DNA of 64,000 bases from Actinotalea sp. JY-7876 (GTDB lineage: Bacteria > Actinomycetota > Actinomycetes > Actinomycetales > Cellulomonadaceae). Made by a program: the position numbers and the translations under genes. Numbering within the stretch: position 1 is the first letter of the stretch; every line of letters starts with the position of its first letter. The stretch lies in the NCBI RefSeq assembly GCF_014042015.1, contig NZ_CP059493.1:2728001-2792000 (forward strand). The letters run 5' to 3'. Positions 8,343 to 15,283 of this stretch are shown here, in pieces. The notes under the pieces were generated by a model. The model was not told where the DNA came from. It saw only the letters and a program-made list of their open reading frames with translations, and made no database searches.

Positions 8343-9518
8343 TCAGCCGGCCGGGGTGCGGGGGGCTGCCGAGCAGGTCGGCAGCTCCTCGCCCCGGCCC
8401 GCGCCGATCGCCGTCATTGCCTCGCGCGCCTCGGCGAGCGTCGCCACGGAGACCACCCGCAGGCCGTCGGGCACGTAGCCGACGACCTCGTCGCAGTTGG
8501 CCTCGGGCGCCAGGAACCAGGTCGCCCCGTCCTCCTTGGCGCCGGCCAGCTTCTGCCGGATGCCGCCGATGGGGCCGACGGCGCCCGTGAGGTCCATCGT
8601 CCCGGTGCCGGCGATGGTCTGGCCGCCGGTCTCGTCCGCCTCGGTGAGCCGGTCGATGATCCCGAGCGCGAACATGGTCCCCGCGCTCGGTCCGCCGATG
8701 GAGTCGATCTCGATCGTGACGTCCACGGGCAGCTCGAACTCGGGCGCGAGGTAGACGCCGAGCAGCGCCGTGCCGTCCGGTCCCTGCGTCGTCGTCACGC
8801 GGAGGTCGACGGGCTCGCCGTCACGCTCGACCCCCAGCACCACGTCGGCGCCGGGCTCCACCGTCCCCAGCACGTCGTCGAGCTCGGAGAACGCGTCCAC
8901 GGGCGTGCCGTCGACGGAGACGATCACGTCGTCGGGCAGCACGACGCCCTCGGAGCCCGACCCCGGCACGGCGTCGGCGACGACGAGCCGCGTGGGCACC
9001 TCGTAGCCGAGCTCCTCGAGGGCCGCGACCGTCGCGTTCTCCTGGGACGAGGCCATCGCCGCCTGGTTGCGCTCCTCGACCTCCTCGCGGGTCTCCTCGG
9101 ACGGGTACAGCTGCTCGACGGGCAGCACGGCGCGGGTCCGGTCGAACCACGAGGCCACGACCTGCGGGAGCGAGACCGCCGAGCCGGGGCCGCCCGCGAC
9201 ACGCACGGTGGTGAGCAGCAGCTCCCCGCTCGAGTCGAACGTCGGCGCACCCTCCACGGTGATCAGGGGCGTGCCGTCGTCCTCGCCCAGGGTGTCGCGC
9301 GTGGGCCCGGGCGACTCGATCGCGTACGGCAGCGGCAGCGCCGCGCAGACGGCGAGCAGCACCGCCGTGACGACCGTCGCGACCGACGCCGTGATGGCGC
9401 GCGGCGTGAGCGGCGCCGGCTCGGGCCGGGAGCCCGGTCCCTCGGCGAACGGTCCCTGGGCGAACGGTCCGTCGGGTGGCCCGGCGGCGTGGTGGCCCGG
9501 CTCGCTCTGCTGCGTCAC
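8343..9518 (-). CDS. Membrane-anchored PDZ / Lon-like serine protease (YlbL type)
   Basis: A 391-residue protein. After a cytoplasmic Pro/Gly-rich stretch there is one membrane anchor (about residues 43-63). A PDZ domain follows (about 165-250), then a C-terminal S16 Lon-type proteolytic domain. The catalytic dyad is intact: Ser278 in GGPSAG and Lys323 in GGIRQKLAGA, 45 residues apart as in Lon. No ATPase domain is present, so it belongs to the secreted PDZ-Lon group related to B. subtilis YlbL. The active domain should lie outside the membrane. The GTG start at 9518 precedes MTQQSEPG. Substrates are unknown. Confidence 0.9.
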   Translation of the reverse strand: MTQQSEPGHHAAGPPDGPFAQGPFAEGPGSRPEPAPLTPRAITASVATVVTAVLLAVCAALPLPYAIESPGPTRDTLGEDDGTPLITVEGAPTFDSSGELLLTTVRVAGGPGSAVSLPQVVASWFDRTRAVLPVEQLYPSEETREEVEERNQAAMASSQENATVAALEELGYEVPTRLVVADAVPGSGSEGVVLPDDVIVSVDGTPVDAFSELDDVLGTVEPGADVVLGVERDGEPVDLRVTTTQGPDGTALLGVYLAPEFELPVDVTIEIDSIGGPSAGTMFALGIIDRLTEADETGGQTIAGTGTMDLTGAVGPIGGIRQKLAGAKEDGATWFLAPEANCDEVVGYVPDGLRVVSVATLAEAREAMTAIGAGRGEELPTCSAAPRTPAG

Positions 9519-9545
9519 GCGCCCATCATCCCCCGGCGGGTCGGC

Positions 9546-10616
9546 TCAGCCGTAGCCGCGGCCGCGGGCCTGGCGCCACGCCGCCGCGGTACCGAGGAGC
9601 GCGACGGCGGCACCGGCCGCGCCCAGGGCGACGTGCCGCCCGCCCACCTCGCGGCCCGCCAGCACGGTCCGCCCCCGCACCCCGGCGAGGAGCACGTCGA
9701 GGCACGCGTACGCGTCGTGCACCGGCTCCCACCCCACGGCGCGCAGCCGCGCGGGCTCCACCGTCCACGGGTAGACGGTGAACGCGAGCTCCTCCGCGGG
9801 CGCCCGCAGCACCCCCACGCGGTGCAGCCGCTCGGCGGTCCCGAACGCGGTGACCGCGGGGAGCTCGATCCGCCGCATCCCCGCCCGGCGCGCGACCTCC
9901 GCGGCGCTGAGCAGCGGACCCGCCGCGACCGTCGCGGCCCCCGTCCAGCGCTCCCGCACGGCGACCTCCACCGCGGCGGCGACGTCGTCGACGTGGACCA
10001 GCTGCCAGGGCCGCTCGACCCCGCGCAGCACGAGCAGGCGGGGGGCGGCGAAGTGGCGGGTCACCAGGGTGTCCACGCCCGGTCCGACGACGGCGGCCGG
10101 GCGCAGGACGGCGATCCGCGGCGCCTTCGCGCCGCGGCGGGCGGCGGCGCGCGCGAGGACCGCCTCGACGGCGACGAGGTCCCCGACCAGGCCCGCCCCG
10201 GGTGTCGTGGACGGCGGCTCGTCGTCGGTGATGACGGCACGGCCGGGCGCGGCGCCGTGCACCATCGCGGACGTCACGGCGACGACGTGCTCGACGTGCC
10301 CCGTCCGGGCGGCGGCCACGGCCCGCTGCGCGAGCGCCACGGCCTCGGCCCGGCGACGCTCGGGGTCCGGGTCGGAACGGCCCGTGCGGTCGGGGGCGGA
10401 CAGGTCGGCCTCGTCGGCGACGAGCACGACGACGCGCGCACCGGCGACCGCGTCACCCGGCGCCTCCAGGGGCAGGTCGGGCAGGGCGCGCACGAGCCCC
10501 TGCGCCAGGTCCGCTGCCGCGGCGAGCCGCGAGACGACCGCCGCGGCGACCGGTCCGCGGCCCACGACGACGAGGTCCCCCGCGGCGCTGCGCCCTGAGC
10601 GAATACCGCTGCTCAT
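9546..10616 (-). CDS. NAD(P)-binding SDR/epimerase-like protein
   Basis: A roughly 356-residue Rossmann-fold protein. The N-terminal nucleotide-binding loop reads VVVGRGPVAAAVVSRL, followed by LVADEADLS. VVAVTSAMVHG resembles the third-strand Ser of extended SDRs and WQLVHVDDVA a substrate-side block, but the canonical YxxxK was not found, so catalysis is uncertain. A hydrophobic C-terminal segment (ALGAAGAAVALLGTAAAW) suggests membrane association. Start chosen at ATG 10616; GTG 10619 directly precedes it, and GGGAGGG lies upstream. It is co-directional with the PDZ protease gene (27 bases) and divergent from the next gene. Function cannot be specified. Confidence 0.75.
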   Translation of the reverse strand: MSSGIRSGRSAAGDLVVVGRGPVAAAVVSRLAAAADLAQGLVRALPDLPLEAPGDAVAGARVVVLVADEADLSAPDRTGRSDPDPERRRAEAVALAQRAVAAARTGHVEHVVAVTSAMVHGAAPGRAVITDDEPPSTTPGAGLVGDLVAVEAVLARAAARRGAKAPRIAVLRPAAVVGPGVDTLVTRHFAAPRLLVLRGVERPWQLVHVDDVAAAVEVAVRERWTGAATVAAGPLLSAAEVARRAGMRRIELPAVTAFGTAERLHRVGVLRAPAEELAFTVYPWTVEPARLRAVGWEPVHDAYACLDVLLAGVRGRTVLAGREVGGRHVALGAAGAAVALLGTAAAWRQARGRGYG

Positions 10617-10694
10617 CACGTCCGCCCTCCCCTCGGGGCCGTCCAGCTGTGGTTACCGTGGAGCGCCCCAGCCCATCGTCTCAGGAGCACACCG

Positions 10695-12140
10695 ATGAGC
10701 ACGCCGCCGCACGACGCCGACGACTCCGGATCCGGCGTGCCGCCGCAGTGGGAGCAGCTGCTGCGCCAGGTCCTCGGCCCGGACGCCGACGAGGTCCTGC
10801 GCGAGATGTCGGAGCGCGGTGGGCTCGGCGCCCTCGGACTCACCGGCCCTGACGGCACGCCGCTGGACCTCGCGCAGATGGCCGCGGCGGCCGGGCTGCC
10901 CGACGACCCCGCGGTCCTGAGCCAGATCCTCGGCCAGATCCAGCGCATGCTCGCCGCCTCGGGCGACGGTCCGGTGAACTGGGAGCTGGCGCACGACCTC
11001 GCCCGGCAGGCGGCCGTCGCCGAGGGCGACCCGTCGGTCGGCGAGGCCGCCCGACGCGAGGTCGTGGAGGCGTTCACCGTCGCGGAGCTCTGGCTGGACA
11101 CCGCCACGGAGCTTCCGCCGGCCGGCGGTCCGCGCCAGGCCTGGAGCCGCTCCGAGTGGGTCGAGCAGACGCTCGACACGTGGCGCACGCTCGCCGAGCC
11201 GGTCGCCGCCTCGGTCGCGGACGCGCTCGCCGGGGCGCTCGCGAGCCAGCTCCCGGAGGGCGTCGACCCCTTCGCCGGCGGGAGCGCCGGTGGACCGGGC
11301 GCGATGATGCGCCAGCTCGGCGGCGCGGTCTTCGGCATGCAGGTCGGCCAGGCCGCCGGCACGCTCGCGCGCGAGGTCTTCGGCACCACCGACATCGGGC
11401 TGCCCCTCATCGAGGGCCGCGGCACCGCCCTGCTCCCCCGCAACGTCGACGCCTTCGCCGAGGGCCTCGACATCCCGGCGGACGAGGTCCGGCTCTTCCT
11501 CGCGGTGCGCGAGGCCGCCCACGCGCGCCTCTTCACGCACGTCGGATGGCTGCGCGCTCACCTCATCGGCGCCGTGCAGGCCTACGCCCGCGGCATCACG
11601 ATCGACACGGACTCGCTCGAGGAGGCCGTGCGCTCGATCGACCCGACCGACCCCCGCGCCCTGCAGGAGGCGCTCTCCGGGGGCGTCTTCTCGCTCGGCA
11701 CGACGCCGGCCCAGCAGGCCGCGCTCGCGCGCCTCGAGACGGCGCTCGCGCTCGTGGAGGGCTGGGTCGACGAGGTCAGCACCGACGCGACCGCGCCGCA
11801 CCTGCCCCACACCGCCGCGCTGCGCGAGATGATGCGCCGCCGCCGCGCGGCGGGTGGTCCCGCCGAGGACACCTTCGCCACCCTCGTCGGTCTGGAGCTG
11901 CGCCCCCGCCGCAGCCGCGACGCCGCGGCGCTGTGGGCGCACGTGAAGGCCGACGGCGGCCTCGAGGCGCGCGACCACGTGTGGGACCACCCGGACTTCC
12001 TGCCGACCGCCGAGGACCTCGACGACCCGCACGCCTACACGGCTCGGCGGGCGGCGGCGGGCGAGGAGTCGGACGTCGACCGCGCGATCGACGAGATCTT
12101 CCGCGCCGACGAGGGCCCGGGCGGGCCTCAGAACAGCTGA
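10695..12140 (+). CDS. Zincin-like DUF2342 (Zincin_2) protein
   Basis: A 481-residue soluble protein of the DUF2342 / Zincin_2 family (Rv3195-like), annotated in databases as a zinc-dependent metalloprotease or F420-associated hydrolase. The long helical body includes FGMQVGQAAGTLAREVFG and the conserved block around residue 272. The expected HExxH helix reads RExxH here (Arg272-Glu273-Ala-Ala-His276), so the first zinc ligand is absent and protease activity is doubtful. ATG 10695 follows CAGGAG. Its last 13 bases overlap the 3' end of the convergent metallopeptidase gene. Confidence 0.85.
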   Translation: MSTPPHDADDSGSGVPPQWEQLLRQVLGPDADEVLREMSERGGLGALGLTGPDGTPLDLAQMAAAAGLPDDPAVLSQILGQIQRMLAASGDGPVNWELAHDLARQAAVAEGDPSVGEAARREVVEAFTVAELWLDTATELPPAGGPRQAWSRSEWVEQTLDTWRTLAEPVAASVADALAGALASQLPEGVDPFAGGSAGGPGAMMRQLGGAVFGMQVGQAAGTLAREVFGTTDIGLPLIEGRGTALLPRNVDAFAEGLDIPADEVRLFLAVREAAHARLFTHVGWLRAHLIGAVQAYARGITIDTDSLEEAVRSIDPTDPRALQEALSGGVFSLGTTPAQQAALARLETALALVEGWVDEVSTDATAPHLPHTAALREMMRRRRAAGGPAEDTFATLVGLELRPRRSRDAAALWAHVKADGGLEARDHVWDHPDFLPTAEDLDDPHAYTARRAAAGEESDVDRAIDEIFRADEGPGGPQNS

Positions 12141-12778
12141 CCGTCCGGGACGTCCTCCTCCACGACGTCCTGGCCGTCGTCGAGGTCGGCGCCGTCGTCG
12201 ACGTCCGTGCCGCCCGCCACGTCGTCCCCGCCGTCGCTCACGGCGTCGGCGGCGTACGCGTACCCCTCGAGGAAGCCCCGCGCCCGCTCGGCGCGGGGGT
12301 AGGCCGCCACGAGCGCCCAGAAGTCCGGCCCGTGCCCGCTGCTGAGCAGGTGCGCGAGCTCGTGCAGGAGCACGTAGTCGAGCACCCACAGGGGCAGGCC
12401 GCGCACGCGCGTCGAGATCCGGATGGTGCCCTGGGACGGCGTGCAGGAGCCCCAGCGGCGTCCCTGGTTGGACGACCACCGCACGCTCGACGGCCGCGCC
12501 CGGCCCGCGAGGTAGCGCTCGGACAGCTCGGCCGCCCGGCGCGCGAGCTCGACGTCCGACGGCCGGCGGCGCGCGTCCTGCGACGCGAGGCGCGCGACCA
12601 TCCGCTCGACCCACTCGCGCTCCTGCGTGCGCGTGAACCGGGCCGGGATCGCGACCACGATGCGGCCGTTCTCGCGGAACGCGGTCACGGTGCGCACGCG
12701 CCGCCGGCTCCGGCGCACCTCGACGTCGGCGAGCGCGGCGGCGACCGCGGCGTCGAGGGAGGGGCGGGTCCGGACCAC
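12128..12778 (-). CDS. YgjP-like (DUF45) metallopeptidase
   Basis: A 216-residue predicted zinc metalloprotease of the YgjP / M48-like group. The RWGSCTPSQGTIRIS strand block and the HELAH active-site helix (His139, Glu140, His143) are intact, with a further candidate ligand in SSGHGPDFW (His149). It lacks a signal peptide and so is likely cytoplasmic. The C-terminal 30 residues are Asp-rich. Start is GTG 12778. The gene converges with the DUF2342 gene and their coding ends overlap by 13 bases. Family is firm; substrate unknown. Confidence 0.88.
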   Translation of the reverse strand: MVRTRPSLDAAVAAALADVEVRRSRRRVRTVTAFRENGRIVVAIPARFTRTQEREWVERMVARLASQDARRRPSDVELARRAAELSERYLAGRARPSSVRWSSNQGRRWGSCTPSQGTIRISTRVRGLPLWVLDYVLLHELAHLLSSGHGPDFWALVAAYPRAERARGFLEGYAYAADAVSDGGDDVAGGTDVDDGADLDDGQDVVEEDVPDGQLF

Positions 12779-13020
12779 GGAAGCACGCTAGCCGTCCGTG
12801 ATCGCCAGGCACAGGGTTGGGGCGCCACGGTGGACATCTCCCCCGCGCGCACCCCGGGGATCGCCCGTGCGGCGCGCCGCAGGTCCCCCGCACGTGCGCG
12901 ATGTCCGGTGAGCACTACGCTGTCCGATGCACGGTGACGCCCGGCCAGCTGTTGGTCGCGCTCACGAAGCCGGCCGGGTCGATCACGTCCGGTGCGCAAG
13001 CCTTCTGAACGGAGAACCTC

Positions 13021-13176
13021 ATGGCCGAGACCTACAAGGGCGATTTCTACTGCGTGAAGTGCAAGGAGAAGCGCGAGGCCGAGGGCGACGTCGTCGTCGC
13101 GAACGGCCGCAAGATGGCCAAGGGTGTGTGCCCCGTGTGCGGCACCAAGCTGAACCGGATCCTCGGCAAGGCCTGA
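13021..13176 (+). CDS. DUF5679 small zinc-ribbon protein
   Basis: A 51-residue protein starting MAETYKGDFYCVKCKEKR. Two Cys pairs (C11-VK-C14 and C38-PV-C41) form an evident zinc ribbon, and the C-terminus is basic (KLNRILGKA). It matches the actinobacterial DUF5679 family; function is unknown, though such ribbons often bind nucleic acid or protein. The ATG at 13021 follows GAACGGAGAACCTC, an acceptable ribosome site, and a strong hairpin follows the stop. The 242 bases upstream (12779-13020) hold no other gene that I can see. Confidence 0.85.
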   Translation: MAETYKGDFYCVKCKEKREAEGDVVVANGRKMAKGVCPVCGTKLNRILGKA

Positions 13177-13185
13177 ACCACACCG

Positions 13186-13221
13186 CGAGAGGCGGCTCCC
13201 CGGTCGGGGGGCCGCCTCTCG
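13186..13221 (+). terminator. Terminator hairpin after DUF5679 gene
   Basis: Left arm 13186-13201 pairs with 13206-13221 (16 bp including one G-U) around a 4-nt loop, starting 9 bases after the stop. No T-run follows. Confidence 0.8.
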
Positions 13222-13344
13222 GCATGTCCGGCCCTGGACCGGCGACGACTGGTCCTGTGGACAACGCCGCCGGTGGGCGCGGCCGCGGCAGCCTGCTCTG
13301 GCGGCCCGCACGGACCGCGTAACCGGGGCGGCGGGGGGAACCGG

Positions 13345-14373
13345 GTGGCGGCACGCGTGGGAACCTCGTCGGCACCCGAGCGGCGGCTCCGCGGGCGGCT
13401 GCCCGTCCTGTGGCGCGGCGCCGACGAGGTCCAGGTGGGCACCGACCCGCGCTGGGCGCTCGGCGTCTCCGGGCTGCCGCCCGCCGCCGCGCGGGCGCTG
13501 AGCGAGCTCCCGGCCGGCGCCGACCGGCGCGCCGTCGTCACGACCCTGCGGCGTGCCGGGGCGCCCGAGGCGGCGACCTCGGCCGTCGTGGCGCACCTGA
13601 CCTCGGCGGAGCTGCTGGTGGCGTGCCCGCCGCCCGGAGCCTCGCCGGACGAGCAGGCCTGGGCCCTCCTGGCCCACGACGCCGACGGCGCGCGGGTGCT
13701 GCGCCGTCGCGCACGCGCCGTCGTGGGGGTACGCGGCCTGGGCCGGGTCGGCACCGGCGTCGCCGCCGGCCTGGCCGGCGCCGGCGTGGGCACCCTCGTG
13801 CTCGAGGACGCCGGCCACGTGACCCGGCACGACGTGGGGGCGAGCGGCCTGCGCGACCAGGACGTGGGGCGTCCGCGCGCCGACGCGGTCGCCCGGCTGC
13901 TGCGCGACGTCGCGCCCGACGTCCGCACGTCCGACGGCGAGCCGGACCTCGTCGTGGTGGTCGAGCACCACGTCGCCGACCCCGTCGGCTACGCCCTGCT
14001 GCACGAGGCGGGCCGGAGCCACCTCTCGGTCGTCGTGCGCGAGGCGTCGGCGCTCGTCGGGCCGCTGGTCGTGCCGGGCAGGACGGGGTGCCTGCGCTGC
14101 GTCGACCTCGAGCGCACCGCGCGTGACGACCGCTGGCCGACGCTCGCCGCGCAGCTCGCCCGGGCGCCGGCCGCCCCGGAGGAGACCACCCTCGCGCTGG
14201 CCACCGCCGCGCTCGCCACCGCGCAGGCGCTCGCCCACGTCGACGGGCGGCCCGTGACGGTCCACGACGCGTCGCTCCTGCTCCGGCTGCCGGACGTGCT
14301 GCCCCACGTCGTGGCCTGGCCGCGACGCCACGAGTGCGGCTGCACCGCGCCCGACCCGGTGGCGACCGGCTGA
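13345..14373 (+). CDS. ThiF/E1-like protein, TOMM leader-binding type (orphan)
   Basis: A roughly 342-residue protein. The N-terminal 90 residues (LRGRLPVLWRGADEVQVGTDP onward) resemble the winged-helix precursor-binding region of azoline-forming (TOMM) cyclodehydratase C proteins. The rest is an E1/ThiF Rossmann fold (VVGVRGLGRVGTGVAAGLAGAGVGTL). The adenylation-site residues look degraded: the usual D-x-D and N-L-x-R-Q are replaced by EDAG and SGLRDQ. Zinc-type Cys pairs remain (GCLRC, ECGC). GTG 13345 sits behind a G-rich ribosome site. No YcaO, oxidase or precursor peptide is nearby, matching the stand-alone homologue next to whiB7 in mycobacteria (Rv3196). Role unknown. Confidence 0.75.
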   Translation: MAARVGTSSAPERRLRGRLPVLWRGADEVQVGTDPRWALGVSGLPPAAARALSELPAGADRRAVVTTLRRAGAPEAATSAVVAHLTSAELLVACPPPGASPDEQAWALLAHDADGARVLRRRARAVVGVRGLGRVGTGVAAGLAGAGVGTLVLEDAGHVTRHDVGASGLRDQDVGRPRADAVARLLRDVAPDVRTSDGEPDLVVVVEHHVADPVGYALLHEAGRSHLSVVVREASALVGPLVVPGRTGCLRCVDLERTARDDRWPTLAAQLARAPAAPEETTLALATAALATAQALAHVDGRPVTVHDASLLLRLPDVLPHVVAWPRRHECGCTAPDPVATG

Positions 14374-14386
14374 GCCCGGGACGCCG

Positions 14387-14416
14387 AGGCCCCCGGCAGC
14401 GTGCTGCCGGGGGCCT
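14387..14416. terminator. Bidirectional terminator between ThiF-like gene and whiB7
   Basis: AGGCCCCCGGC (from 14387) pairs with GCCGGGGGCCT (to 14416) around a short GC-rich loop in the 63-base convergent gap, so it can end both transcripts. Confidence 0.75.
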
Positions 14417-14436
14417 GGCTCGGAGGGAGCGGGTGG

Positions 14437-14805
14437 TCAGGCCGCCGAGGTCTCGTCCTTGCGCGGACGGCCACGGCCGCGTTTGCGCGGCACGACGACG
14501 CCGCCGACGAAGACCTCACCACCCCAGACGCCCCAGGGCTCCCGGCGGGCGATCGCACCCTCCAGGCACCCGGCGCGCAAGGGGCACTGCCGGCACAGCG
14601 CCTTGGCCGCCTCCACCTGCGCGGTCGACTCGGCGAACCAGAGCTCGGCGTCGTTCTCGCGGCACGGGATGAGGGTGGCGACCAGCTGGTCGAAGGTCTC
14701 GGCGTCGGTGGGAGCCGTCGGGCTCGGTCGGTCGGTACGGCGGGTCTCGGGCCACGGGCCGGATCCGCTGTCGTTCAGGGTGTCGAGCAGCGAGGTGAGC
14801 CGCAC
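14437..14805 (-). CDS. whiB7: WhiB7-type iron-sulfur transcriptional regulator
   Basis: A 122-residue WhiB protein. The four cluster-binding cysteines are C48, C71, C74 and C80, followed by GVWGG (92-96), the sigma-A contact turn. The C-terminal RKRGRGRPRK is an AT-hook, the feature that separates WhiB7 from other WhiB proteins. WhiB7 activates intrinsic antibiotic-resistance genes, including its own, when ribosomes are inhibited. The GTG at 14805 has AGGAGG six bases upstream. The long leader holds a small ORF and an intrinsic terminator, and the genomic place beside uvrD2 matches mycobacterial whiB7. Confidence 0.95.
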   Translation of the reverse strand: MRLTSLLDTLNDSGSGPWPETRRTDRPSPTAPTDAETFDQLVATLIPCRENDAELWFAESTAQVEAAKALCRQCPLRAGCLEGAIARREPWGVWGGEVFVGGVVVPRKRGRGRPRKDETSAA

Positions 14806-14899
14806 GGTGGTCCTCCTGGTCCGGAGTCTGATCAGCTGGTCGTTCGGTGCGGGGACCGTGGACCTTCGCCGACCGCCCGGAGCGGAAGGACATGAAGAA

Positions 14900-14930
14900 G
14901 GCCGCGGGTCCCGAGATGGACTCCGCGGCC
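14900..14930 (-). terminator. Attenuator terminator in the whiB7 leader
   Basis: Reading the minus strand, GGCCGCGG-(A)-GTCC pairs with GGAC-CCGCGGCC (12 bp, one bulged base, 6-nt loop), followed at once by TTCTTCATGTCCTT. It lies 18 bases past the upstream ORF's stop and 94 bases before whiB7, so it would abort leader transcripts. It is the only hairpin in the window with a convincing U-rich tail. Confidence 0.85.
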
Positions 14931-14948
14931 GGTGAGGCGTCTGGTCGA

Positions 14949-15131
14949 TCAGACCAGGCATGCCCCCGGGTGGGAGTCGGGCTCGGTGGACGGGGTGCGC
15001 CCGCGAAGTCGCCGGCCGAGGCCGCCGGCAGCGCGCACACCTGTCCCCTGGATCGGGGCGAAGGCGGGCGCGGCGGGACGCGGCAGAGAGCGCTCGGCGA
15101 GATCGAACGTCACCACGGTCATCGTGTCCAT
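14949..15131 (-). CDS. whiB7 leader peptide (upstream ORF)
   Basis: A 60-codon reading frame beginning MDTMTVVTFDLAERSL inside the whiB7 leader. AGGAGG lies 11 bases before the ATG at 15131; a second ATG three codons later is possible. Its stop (14949-14951) lies just before the attenuator hairpin. In mycobacteria and Streptomyces a leader ORF links ribosome inhibition to whiB7 read-through; the same layout supports this role here. The peptide sequence itself probably matters less than its translation. No known protein domain. Confidence 0.72.
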   Translation of the reverse strand: MDTMTVVTFDLAERSLPRPAAPAFAPIQGTGVRAAGGLGRRLRGRTPSTEPDSHPGACLV

Positions 15132-15199
15132 CAGTGCACCCACCTCCTCTCGACTCAGGCCCCGGCCTCTTCGGCCGTGCCTCCAACAAGGACTCGAGA

Positions 15200-15238
15200 A
15201 CCCTAGAGCCGCGCCGCGAGGCGCCACAACCGATTATT
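15200..15238 (-). promoter_or_regulatory. whiB7 autoregulated promoter
   Basis: On the minus strand: AATAAT (15238-15233), three bases CGG, -35 TTGTGG (15229-15224), an 18-bp spacer, -10 TAGGGT (15205-15200). An A/T-rich patch immediately upstream of a GGTTGTGG-like -35 is the known target of the WhiB7-sigma-A complex in mycobacteria. It is placed about 70 bases upstream of the leader ORF. Confidence 0.8.
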
Positions 15239-15283
15239 CCCACGAGTTTCGACGACCTTCCGCCACCCGTGCGGCGGGCGCCG

